NCBI GenBank assembly: GCA_017525855.1 | Contig: JAFXSE010000118.1 | Location: 124,001-188,000 of the forward strand | Length of the DNA stretch: 64,000 bases | Origin: Bacilli bacterium | GTDB taxonomy: Bacteria; Bacillota; Bacilli; RF39; UBA660 | Direction: 5' to 3' | Shown here: piece by piece, positions 17,027-24,104 of the stretch | How positions within the stretch are numbered: position 1 is the first letter of the stretch | Layout of the letters: every line of letters starts with the position of its first letter | Translations under genes and position numbers: made by a program | Notes under the pieces: model-generated | Databases searched by the model: none | Told to the model about the DNA's origin: nothing | What the model saw: only the letters and a program-made list of their open reading frames with translations

Positions 17027-17776
17027 CTATAACAAAGTTAAATACACACATAAAAAATGAAATAATGTTCCTAACAAACAAAAGATATGAAAAATACTAT
17101 GCATATACTTTTTTTTACGACCAATTCCATAAAGAACAGATCCAATAGTATACATAATACCACCTAATATTAATAGAATAATACCACTAAGTCCTATCGT
17201 ACTAGAAAGTGGCTTTATAAAAAATAATATTCCCCATCCACTTAATAAATGACATATTACCTGAAGAGAACTAGTCTTATCTATCTTAATTGCAGTTGCA
17301 GTAATTCCCACTGATATAATAATGGTAATCCCTAAAAATATCATTAATCCGAGGACTCCACCTACGCCTACCAAAGAAATTGGAATATATGTACCATAAA
17401 CAAGTAAAAAGACATTACAATGATCTATAACTCTAAGTACTTTTTTTCCTTCCAAATTACGAGATAACGCATGATAAACACATGAAATAGTATATAAAAT
17501 AATCATAGTAGCACCAAATAAAGCTACTGTAGTCTCTTTCAAAGCACCATTTGCTTTAATAACCATTAAAATAAGAGCCACTATAGATAAAGCAGCACCA
17601 AAGCCATGAGAAATAGCATTAAATAATTCTTCACCTAATGTATAAACTGGAATTCTAATATTTAACTTTTTCTTACTTTTAGTACTTTCATATTTTTCTA
17701 ATGCAGCTATTATCTTATCAGCTTCATTCTTTGATATATTAATTTCATTCATCAAATATCTGTCAAGTTCCACCAT
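17027..17776 (-). CDS. trhA: Hemolysin III / TrhA family seven-TM protein
   Basis: A 250-residue member of the PAQR/hemolysin-III family. Seven membrane segments follow a short soluble N-terminus. Conserved features include 'ELFNAISHGFGAALSIVAL' with the first family His, 'YTISCVYHALSRN' and 'VIDHCNVFLLVYGTYIPI', and the final 'IFHIFCLLGTLFHFLCVY', giving the metal-binding Ser/His/Asp set. Bacterial members are linked to membrane fluidity or energetics rather than proven haemolysis. The ATG at 17776 has GGAG 5 bases upstream. The preceding in-frame GTG is less likely. Confidence 0.9.
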   Translation of the reverse strand: MVELDRYLMNEINISKNEADKIIAALEKYESTKSKKKLNIRIPVYTLGEELFNAISHGFGAALSIVALILMVIKANGALKETTVALFGATMIILYTISCVYHALSRNLEGKKVLRVIDHCNVFLLVYGTYIPISLVGVGGVLGLMIFLGITIIISVGITATAIKIDKTSSLQVICHLLSGWGILFFIKPLSSTIGLSGIILLILGGIMYTIGSVLYGIGRKKKYMHSIFHIFCLLGTLFHFLCVYLTLL

Positions 17777-17799
17777 TATCACTCCATAAATATTATAAC

Positions 17800-17827
17800 A
17801 TATAAAAAAGACTAATTTTTAGTCTTT
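17800..17827 (-). terminator. Terminator of the BRO-domain gene
   Basis: Minus-strand stem AAAGACTAA / TTAGTCTTT (17827-17819 and 17815-17807) then TTT. It overlaps the stop codon. Its sequence resembles the other GACTAG-type terminators between here and 24048. Confidence 0.75.
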
Positions 17828-18649
17828 TATTTGTTTTAGATTTTTATTATTTATATTTGTTACTATTTTTTTACCCGTCTTAGCTTCAATTTGCTCTCTT
17901 GTGTTTTTAGCTATTGTACTTCCTTCTATTACTGACTCTTTTGCATTTTCTTTACTCTTTACATCACTTGATTTAGATATTTCAGTTGATGATACCTCTG
18001 CAAGCATATTAAGTACTAATTCCATATTAGTCATATTATCTCTTAAGTTTTCTTTAGTAAGTCTCTTATATGATTTATATTCTTTTACAGAATAACCACT
18101 CCAAGTTTTCGTTAGAAGATTTGTTAAATCTGCAAAATCTTTACTACTTTCTACTCCATTATTCTTTAATTCATCAGTAAATTCTTTTCTAGCATCAATT
18201 GCCTTTAATCTTTGATTAATCCAGTCATCTGAGTATCCTTTTCTTCTATAGGTATCAAGTGCTCTATTAATAGTAATCTCCGGATCATATTCTTCATCTA
18301 TTCTTTCTTTACCTAAGCTAGCAAGCCATAACTTTATTGGTTCTGCTTTCTTACTAGGAATCGATTCAATTATACGAAACATTCCTTCTAAATCAACAAC
18401 ATCAGTTAGTCTATTCTTTCCATCTTTAGCTAACATTTTCAAAGCGTGACAATTTGTCACGGTTTCATTTCCTTCTTCTTTTAACCTTTGCTTTAATTTT
18501 CTCCAATATGCAGTAGAATCTTTACTTTCAGTTAAGATAGAAACAATATCAATAACACTAATATAATATTTTTCTTCATCAGAATTCCAAACTGTTCTTA
18601 CTTTTTTATTTTCAAATGTTTTATTTAATAGTTGTAATTCATTATTCAT
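17819..18649 (-). CDS. BRO N-terminal domain protein (DinD/antirepressor-like)
   Basis: A 276-residue protein with an N-terminal BRO/antirepressor domain (residues ~5-110), marked by 'NKKVRTVWNSDEEKYYISVI', 'DIVSILTESKDSTAYWRKLK' and 'LADKNRLTDVVDLEGMFRII'-type text. This is followed by the DinD-like middle 'KLWLASLGKERIDEEYDPE' and 'RRKGYSDDWINQRLKAIDAR'. Such proteins occur in phages and as chromosomal damage-inducible genes; a role in regulating DNA-binding partners is inferred. The start at 18649 has AGGAGGGTG upstream and overlaps the end of the XRE gene by 8 bases, so the two are a coupled pair. Confidence 0.85.
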   Translation of the reverse strand: MNNELQLLNKTFENKKVRTVWNSDEEKYYISVIDIVSILTESKDSTAYWRKLKQRLKEEGNETVTNCHALKMLAKDGKNRLTDVVDLEGMFRIIESIPSKKAEPIKLWLASLGKERIDEEYDPEITINRALDTYRRKGYSDDWINQRLKAIDARKEFTDELKNNGVESSKDFADLTNLLTKTWSGYSVKEYKSYKRLTKENLRDNMTNMELVLNMLAEVSSTEISKSSDVKSKENAKESVIEGSTIAKNTREQIEAKTGKKIVTNINNKNLKQIKD

Positions 18650-18890
18650 TTTCACCCTCCTTTTTGACAATTTCTAATTTGTATCCTAAAGCAGATAATA
18701 ACTTACAAAAATTACCAACTGACATAGAATGCATATTTTTTTCCATTCTAGCAATAGTAGACTGTGCTATTCCTATTCTATTTGCTAACTCTCTTTGACT
18801 TAAATTTGATTCATATCTAATTTTTAAATATTTACAAATTAAATCAAATTCATCATTATTAATTACGTCTTTACTGATATTTTTCATCAT
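18642..18890 (-). CDS. XRE-family helix-turn-helix protein
   Basis: An 82-residue HTH_3 protein: 'SQRELANRIGIAQSTIARME' is the recognition unit (residues ~31-50), with a C-terminal 'LLSALGYKLEIVKK' strand as in HigA/MqsA-type antitoxins and short regulators. It precedes and overlaps the BRO-domain gene, so it probably regulates this two-gene operon. Whether the pair is a toxin-antitoxin or an abortive module cannot be said. Confidence 0.85.
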   Translation of the reverse strand: MMKNISKDVINNDEFDLICKYLKIRYESNLSQRELANRIGIAQSTIARMEKNMHSMSVGNFCKLLSALGYKLEIVKKEGENE

Positions 18891-18939
18891 GTATCACCTC
18901 TAATTTAACAATAGCAAATATGCATCATACTGTCAATAG

Positions 18940-18962
18940 AAAAAGACTAGATTTTTCTAGTC
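18940..18962 (-). terminator. Terminator attached to ppdK 3'-end copy C
   Basis: Minus-strand stem GACTAGA / TCTAGTC (18962-18956 and 18951-18945) followed by TTTTTC. It closely matches the ppdK terminator in sequence and follows the decayed ppdK tail copy. Confidence 0.7.
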
Positions 18963-18972
18963 CTTTATTTGG

Positions 18973-19025
18973 TTACTTTGACCCCTTACTTTTAATTGCA
19001 GCTTGTGCAGTAATATTACTCGCAA
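18973..19025 (-). repeat. Decayed copy C of the ppdK 3' end
   Basis: On the minus strand an open tail reads 'CVASNITAQAAIKSKGSK' then TAA, matching the pyruvate phosphate dikinase C-terminus 'ARLAASQAAIKAKKN'. At DNA level the shared core is GCTGCAATTAAA. It has no start codon in frame and is followed by a GACTAG-type terminator, as in ppdK. It is the most diverged of the three copies. It lies between the lipoprotein gene and the XRE gene. Confidence 0.6.
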
Positions 19026-19116
19026 CACATGTACCATACACTATGAGCAAACTATATGTACATAAAAAATGAAATTCTTCAAGCATTCAAAAAGAAGATT
19101 AATCATAGTTTATAAT

Positions 19117-19455
19117 TTATTTAACTTTTTTATATAATGTATCTTCGTTATTAGAATCTTTTACATTTAATGTATCTCCATCAATGCTGAATGTTGTATC
19201 TAAAGTTTCCATATCTTCATCTGTGTACTTGAAAGATATTTTGTTTCCATCTATAGTGTATTTAAATTTCACAATTGTTCCGGCTGCATCATATTCTCCA
19301 GTTCCATCTGCATTAAACTTATAGATAAAATCATAACCTGTTTCATCATTCTTCCATTGCCCTACTATTTCTTTGTTAGAATTAGCTTTACCACAACCTA
19401 CTAATGCAAAACATATAACTACTGCAAAAAGACCTAAAATTAATTTCCTTTTCAT
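19117..19455 (-). CDS. Small lipoprotein, lipocalin-like
   Basis: A 112-residue secreted lipoprotein. The signal peptide has 'LILGLFAVVICFALVGC', with lipobox LVGC and the lipid-modified Cys at residue 21. The mature part is a short beta-rich domain: 'IVGQWKNDETGYDFIYKFNA', 'DGTGEYD' and 'YTIDGNKISFKYTD'. This resembles the small lipocalin-like/DUF5640-type domains common in Clostridia and gut Bacilli. The role is unknown. GGAGGAA lies upstream. It sits alone between ppdK-tail copies B and C, as if inserted as a unit. Confidence 0.85.
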   Translation of the reverse strand: MKRKLILGLFAVVICFALVGCGKANSNKEIVGQWKNDETGYDFIYKFNADGTGEYDAAGTIVKFKYTIDGNKISFKYTDEDMETLDTTFSIDGDTLNVKDSNNEDTLYKKVK

Positions 19456-19569
19456 CTAAATTCCTCCTTCTAAATTAAATTATATCATACTTTTTTTATT
19501 TTATAATTCTATTTTGTATTATTTATTGAAATAAGTAATTGTTCGCAAAAATTTATATTTTCTAACAAA

Positions 19570-19591
19570 ATAAAAACTAGATTTCTCTAGT
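19570..19591 (-). terminator. Terminator attached to ppdK 3'-end copy B
   Basis: Minus-strand stem ACTAGA / TCTAGT (19591-19586 and 19581-19576) followed by TTTTATTTT. Same family as the ppdK terminator. Confidence 0.65.
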
Positions 19592-19605
19592 CATTATCTA
19601 TTTAA

Positions 19606-19655
19606 TTACTTATTGTTTTTTGCTTTGATTGTAGCTTGCACAACTGCTCTATTAG
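19606..19655 (-). repeat. Decayed copy B of the ppdK 3' end
   Basis: The minus strand reads 'ITIPNRAVVQATIKAKNNK' then TAA, compared with the ppdK end 'VPVARLAASQAAIKAKKN'. DNA identity is strongest in CAAGCTACAATCAAAGCAAA against CAAGCTGCAATTAAAGCAAA. No start codon or ribosome site is present. It lies just downstream of the ADP-ribosyltransferase-like gene. The remaining DNA between 19656 and 19814 is AT-rich, with nothing else seen. Confidence 0.65.
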
Positions 19656-19814
19656 GAATGGTGATATTTATACTGCTTTTTAATACTTTTTTACCTCTTG
19701 CGCATCCATTCTATTACAGTTGTATATACTTAAATATATTTAATACTAATAAAGTTAAAACAATTTGTATTATATATTGTTTTTAGTAAAAAACAATACG
19801 AGCGTTTATTTGTA

Positions 19815-21815
19815 TTATCTACTTATTTTTTTACTATCATTTTTTTGTCTTTCAACAATTTTCCCTTTAGGAATAATGGTCATTTCATATACAATATAGT
19901 CCATTCCTCTTCTAAGTTGATTATCATGACAAATATGATAATCATATATTTGGTACTTGCTCATACTTCCCGGTTCCATTTCATAATCATTCATATTTAA
20001 CATTATCTCCAAAACAGGTTTTTCACTAGTTAAATCATCTACTATAACTTTTCCTGCAGGAGTATTCACTACCTTTTGAGGAAATATCGCTGTTATAGGT
20101 GTACCTTTTTTAATTTTTATTTTATACATTACTGGTTTTTTATAGTCAGTAGTCTGATAATATCTTTTAGCTGCTTCACTTGATAATGATGTTGACAAAA
20201 AACTTCCAATAACTGGTTTTTCGTTTGGATTATCCGTACTAATACATCTATAAACAGTTATATCTTCTGGCAATACTATATCACATCTAATATTATTTAA
20301 TATTTTTATAATATCAAGTATTCGTTTAATATAATGTTTATTAAATATTATTTCTTTTATGTATTTTCCAAATTCAGTTTGTTCATATTGATATGGTATT
20401 CTTAAAATTTCTTGAAAATAGTATAATGTAGTATCACATCCTTTAGGATAAAACATTTCTGATAATTCAAGTGATTTTCTAAATTGATCAGAAAGAACAT
20501 TTTTAATTTCTTCCTCAGTCATATTTTCATAATTTGGAATACTAGTAATAACATTTATTATAAGAAATAAAGCGGAATTGTATGCTAAAAGTGCCATTTT
20601 CTCATCATATGTTAATGAACTATTTTCATATTGTTGAATCAAGTCTAAATATATTCTTTTCTTCTCATCTAAAGCACTTTGGGTTACCTTTATTTTTTTT
20701 TGGCTTTTTTCTTGCTGTAATTTAAAACATTCATCCCGCTTTGCTAAAATCTTTTTACAATATAAATCTATATTGTCTTTTCCTTCCTCATAGTTTACAC
20801 CTAAGCATAATTTTACAAACATAAGATCATCTAAATAAAAATCATCAAATATATTAGCATTTATTTCTCTTTGTTTATCTTCAAAATATGAATATAGCAA
20901 GTTTAATTTGTTGGCACAGTCACTTATTTCTTCTATCGATAAAAAATGATATTTGTTTGAAATATTTTTCAACTCTTTTTTAATATTTTTTCTATTAAGT
21001 AAAATCCATGCTCTTGATTTTTGCTTTAATGTTAATAGATATTTAATTTTTTCTATATACATTTTAGCCTTTTTATATTTTTCTTCATTTTCTATATATT
21101 TATAAAAATAACCATGATTATATATATCTAGTAAAAATGTATTACTTTTAAAATCTTTATATAGTTGTCTTCTTTCTTTCTCCTTAGATAATAATTTTAG
21201 GTCTGGTAATTTATCCGCCAAAATCTCTATATCCGATTCACTAAAATCAATACTGCATTCATTAATTGGTTTGAAAATATACACTTCTAGTGACTTTTCA
21301 TCAAAATCAAATTTACCTGGAGGTATACTAAATACACTAGTTTCTAAACTTAAAAAAATATTTTCAAGTGAAGTTATATCTAAACTGTTAATAAATTTAA
21401 AATACGCTATCTTGTTTTCTATACATAAGTAATCTTCTTTTAATAAACTAATATACTCTTGTTTAATAGTACTAATTTGATTATTCTTATTTTCTATCTC
21501 ATATACAAGATCAGAATACGTAAACTCCTTGCCATCTCTTATAAAACGATACTTTTGAGTTATAAAATTTTCCAAATCAGTAATCTCTAGCTTTATTAAT
21601 TCTTTATGTTGTAACATATATATATATAATTCTAAAAATTCTTTCATTTTTTCAACACTATTAAATATAAACAATCTATACATTTCTCTATCAGTCGAAT
21701 CTTGTATTCCACAATTAACAATTAATCCAGATTGTTTATCGTCTTTATATGCTTTAACATTTGGAAGATATCCATAATCTTGCATAATACTTTCTATAAC
21801 TTCAAAATCAATCAC
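19815..21815 (-). CDS. Large protein with C-terminal ADP-ribosyltransferase-like domain
   Basis: A 666-residue protein without signal peptide or membrane segment. Residues 1-~480 are helical and charged and match nothing I know. The C-terminal ~180 residues look like an ADP-ribosyltransferase of the exotoxin/actin-toxin type: 'LPEDITVYRCISTDN' supplies the motif Arg, 'SFLSTSLSS' the Ser-Thr-Ser motif, and 'KPVLEIMLN' a candidate catalytic Glu, though the residue two before it is Val rather than Glu/Gln. 'IPKGKIVERQK' follows. The start is GTG with AAGGTG upstream. It could be an intracellular effector or a phage-defence or toxin protein; secretion is not indicated. It is flanked by ppdK-tail copies A and B. 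Confidence 0.7.
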   Translation of the reverse strand: MIDFEVIESIMQDYGYLPNVKAYKDDKQSGLIVNCGIQDSTDREMYRLFIFNSVEKMKEFLELYIYMLQHKELIKLEITDLENFITQKYRFIRDGKEFTYSDLVYEIENKNNQISTIKQEYISLLKEDYLCIENKIAYFKFINSLDITSLENIFLSLETSVFSIPPGKFDFDEKSLEVYIFKPINECSIDFSESDIEILADKLPDLKLLSKEKERRQLYKDFKSNTFLLDIYNHGYFYKYIENEEKYKKAKMYIEKIKYLLTLKQKSRAWILLNRKNIKKELKNISNKYHFLSIEEISDCANKLNLLYSYFEDKQREINANIFDDFYLDDLMFVKLCLGVNYEEGKDNIDLYCKKILAKRDECFKLQQEKSQKKIKVTQSALDEKKRIYLDLIQQYENSSLTYDEKMALLAYNSALFLIINVITSIPNYENMTEEEIKNVLSDQFRKSLELSEMFYPKGCDTTLYYFQEILRIPYQYEQTEFGKYIKEIIFNKHYIKRILDIIKILNNIRCDIVLPEDITVYRCISTDNPNEKPVIGSFLSTSLSSEAAKRYYQTTDYKKPVMYKIKIKKGTPITAIFPQKVVNTPAGKVIVDDLTSEKPVLEIMLNMNDYEMEPGSMSKYQIYDYHICHDNQLRRGMDYIVYEMTIIPKGKIVERQKNDSKKISR

Positions 21816-21841
21816 ATTATCACACCTTAAAATAATTATAC

Positions 21842-21873
21842 CATAAAAAAGACCATATTTATCATCTAGTCTT
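21842..21873 (-). terminator. Terminator attached to ppdK 3'-end copy A
   Basis: Minus-strand stem AAGACTA / TGGTCTT (21873-21867 and 21855-21849, one G-T) followed by TTTT. Same family as the ppdK terminator but with a longer loop. Confidence 0.6.
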
Positions 21874-21886
21874 AAATTTATTTTTA

Positions 21887-21930
21887 TTAGTTCTTCTTTG
21901 CTTTAATAGCAGCTTGTACTATAGGCAAGT
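21887..21930 (-). repeat. Near-intact copy A of the ppdK 3' end
   Basis: The minus strand ends 'QAAIKAKKN' then TAA, identical at protein level to the last nine residues of pyruvate phosphate dikinase. Against 24063-24092, one base in about 30 differs around CAAGCTGCTATTAAAGCAAA. Upstream the text becomes 'VLIAPNLPIV', unlike ppdK. No start codon. The 140 bases between this and the next gene (21931-22074) hold nothing recognisable. Confidence 0.75.
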
Positions 21931-22074
21931 TTGGGGCGATTAAGACTAAAATGACTTATTTTCTATAATTTGTAAATCTTATTTATTATCAATTTTTTTA
22001 TTATCATCTATATATTTATAATTTAAATTATTCTCAGACGTTATTACTGACTGACCCAAATAACTTAACTAAAA

Positions 22075-22512
22075 TTAATTATATTGCTTTAGAAATTCTT
22101 CTAATTCTGTATCATCTTTAAAGATGATATCAAAAATATTATATAGTGAATCTGTAGCATCAAATTCACCTATTGCATAACATTTTTTACCCATGCCATA
22201 AGCTATTCCTGCTTCGATATGTCCTGATTTTCCTGCAGGTAATACTAGCAATAGATTTTTACAAGCTTTTTCATTATCTAAATCTTGTTTAAAAATATTC
22301 AAAACAATATCACTTTTTAATCCTAGATTTTCAAATACTTGCATTTTTTCTTCTTCAGTTTGGCCTTTTTTGCCATAACTATTCATAGTGTCATCATTTT
22401 TTAAAAAACAATAATAAGAAATATTATATTTATCAAAAATATCACATATTCTTAAAATGCTATCTTTGTTTCTAGTTTTACCTGCTATAAAGAATTCATA
22501 TTTTGTATTCAT
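22075..22512 (-). CDS. Nucleoside 2-deoxyribosyltransferase-like protein
   Basis: A 145-residue protein resembling the nucleoside 2-deoxyribosyltransferase/TIR-like (DUF4406-type) fold. It opens with 'YEFFIAGKTRN', a beta strand and glycine loop. The best mark is 'LLLVLPAGKSGHIEAGIAYG', where the Glu in 'GHIEAG' corresponds to the catalytic Glu of the family, followed by 'MGKKCYAIGEFD'. The activity could be on nucleosides or on NAD-like molecules. It lies between the HTH/P-loop/CYTH gene and ppdK-tail copy A. Confidence 0.75.
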   Translation of the reverse strand: MNTKYEFFIAGKTRNKDSILRICDIFDKYNISYYCFLKNDDTMNSYGKKGQTEEEKMQVFENLGLKSDIVLNIFKQDLDNEKACKNLLLVLPAGKSGHIEAGIAYGMGKKCYAIGEFDATDSLYNIFDIIFKDDTELEEFLKQYN

Positions 22513-22540
22513 ATTATCACTTCCGTTCTAATTGTAACAT

Positions 22541-22564
22541 AAAAAAGACTAGATTAATCTAGTC
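22541..22564 (-). terminator. Terminator of the HTH/P-loop/CYTH gene
   Basis: Minus-strand perfect stem GACTAGATT / AATCTAGTC (22564-22556 and 22555-22547) followed by TTTTTT. Another member of the GACTAG terminator family. Confidence 0.75.
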
Positions 22565-22566
22565 AT

Positions 22567-23898
22567 TTATTTCTTTTTAATTAATTGTTTAGGCATATTA
22601 CTTGCCAAACTATAATTTTTATAACTTTCATCTTCAGTTACTTCCTTAAATACATTAATAAACGAAGGTGTTTGTATCTTTTCATTTTCATCTGATAGTT
22701 CTATTTCCATTATTGCTTGTTTATCCCATTCAGGATATATATCTATTTCAAAATATTGATTATTTTCAGATAAACAATATCTAATTTTATGGATTGGATG
22801 TAATCTATTATCTGCTTCCATTAGATATTGAATATATTCATCCTGAGTAATTCTTTTTTCTACTTCAATTCTTTTAATATCTGATACTTTTCTTTTCTCA
22901 GTTAATGTGTACATATAATCTCCATCTATACCTCTTGCTCTAACTCTTCTTTCAGTATCATCTACACTTTTTAAATATGTTTGTACTATATCTACTTTCG
23001 TACAATTAGGCATACTTTCAAGTTCTTTTATATCAGGAAAATATATAATAAATTTTCTTTCTATTTCATAAGGTACAGGTTCTCCCATAAATGTTGTAAT
23101 CTCCTTTAATAGTCTTTCTAATTTTTCTTCAAAGTCAGTACTATTATCTATAATTCTAAAATGCGGATGTCCTGTCCAAGCAGATATAACTTTATCATCT
23201 AATACTCTAGCTTGTTCAGGTGTTTCAGTTCTAGCTGCATTATTAGATAATGTATAAGCTACTTCAGCTCCTTTAGCTGCTGTTGCTAAATGGAATACAG
23301 CATCATACTCATCTCTTTCTTTAATCTCTGTAGTATTTAATGCTTTTAATATCTTTTTAAATTCAACATCTTTAACATATGCTTTTGAATCTAACATACC
23401 ACGATCACATACTATTAACACTTTTTCATTATTCATTGTTCTAGCAGCTGCTTCATATAATTGTTCTTTACATTTTTGTAATTTCATTTGTGTTACTTGA
23501 AAATCAACACTTGTTCCACATGTCCATGGTGCAACACCATTAGTGATTAATTCTGTTGCAGTTTCAGGAACAAATAGTACTGTATAACCTCTATTAGTAA
23601 AATAATTATTGATCCAACTTAATGCTGTAGTTTTTCCAGCACATGGACCTCCTGTTAAAACTATTTTTGTTATTTTAACTTGCTTTTTATCTGAATCAAA
23701 ACTTAACAATTCATCTAGAGATACATTATATAAAGCTGCTAATGATTTAAGTTTATCTAAATCAGGTTTGGATTTACCCATTTCCCATTTACTAACCGCT
23801 TTATCACTTACTTCCAATTGATAAGCAACATATCTCTGAGTTAGTTTATTACTTTTTCTTAATTGATATAAATAATTTCCAAAATTAATATTTTTCAT
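22567..23898 (-). CDS. XRE HTH - P-loop kinase/NTPase - CYTH fusion protein
   Basis: A 443-residue three-part protein. Residues ~1-65 are an XRE helix-turn-helix ('TQRYVAYQLEVSDKAVSKWE'). Residues ~75-260 are a P-loop NTPase of the AAA_28/NadR-like type, with Walker A 'GGPCAGKTTAL' and 'VLIVCDRGMLDSKAYV'. Residues ~268-440 are a CYTH (triphosphate tunnel) domain with the ExExK signature in 'YEIERKF', plus 'RRVRARG' and 'FEIDIYPEW'. CYTH enzymes act on triphosphorylated small molecules or RNA ends. The combination suggests a nucleotide- or polyphosphate-sensing regulator that also phosphorylates something, which is inference. It is the first gene after ppdK in the accessory stretch. Confidence 0.85.
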   Translation of the reverse strand: MKNINFGNYLYQLRKSNKLTQRYVAYQLEVSDKAVSKWEMGKSKPDLDKLKSLAALYNVSLDELLSFDSDKKQVKITKIVLTGGPCAGKTTALSWINNYFTNRGYTVLFVPETATELITNGVAPWTCGTSVDFQVTQMKLQKCKEQLYEAAARTMNNEKVLIVCDRGMLDSKAYVKDVEFKKILKALNTTEIKERDEYDAVFHLATAAKGAEVAYTLSNNAARTETPEQARVLDDKVISAWTGHPHFRIIDNSTDFEEKLERLLKEITTFMGEPVPYEIERKFIIYFPDIKELESMPNCTKVDIVQTYLKSVDDTERRVRARGIDGDYMYTLTEKRKVSDIKRIEVEKRITQDEYIQYLMEADNRLHPIHKIRYCLSENNQYFEIDIYPEWDKQAIMEIELSDENEKIQTPSFINVFKEVTEDESYKNYSLASNMPKQLIKKK

Positions 23899-24016
23899 AA
23901 TTCCACCTCACTACATCTTAATTATACAATAGATTATTGAATTATAATACAAATTCTTCTCTACTGTTGGTAGAGTTTTTAGTATTAAAACTATATATAC
24001 CTCCATACTATTTATA

Positions 24017-24048
24017 ACACAAAAAAGACTAGTTTTGCCTAGTCTTTT
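24017..24048 (-). terminator. Terminator of ppdK
   Basis: Minus-strand stem AAAAGACTAG / CTAGTCTTTT (24048-24039 and 24032-24023) followed by T residues. This is the presumed parent of the copies at 18945, 19576 and 21849. Confidence 0.85.
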
Positions 24049-24060
24049 ACTTATTTTATA

Positions 24061-24104
24061 TTAGTTCTTCTTTGCTTTAATTGCAGCTTGACTAGCAGCA
24101 AGTC
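24061..24104 (-). repeat. ppdK 3' end, parent of copies A-C
   Basis: The last codons of ppdK ('ASQAAIKAKKN' and stop) with the following GACTAG terminator are repeated at 21887, 19606 and 18973, each downstream of an accessory gene. This arrangement resembles an attachment site at the 3' end of a housekeeping gene, but no integrase is present. Confidence 0.6.

Noticed and set aside
17819..24000. Prophage
   Set aside because: Only a BRO-domain protein and XRE regulators hint at phage. There are no capsid, terminase, tail, lysis or integrase genes.
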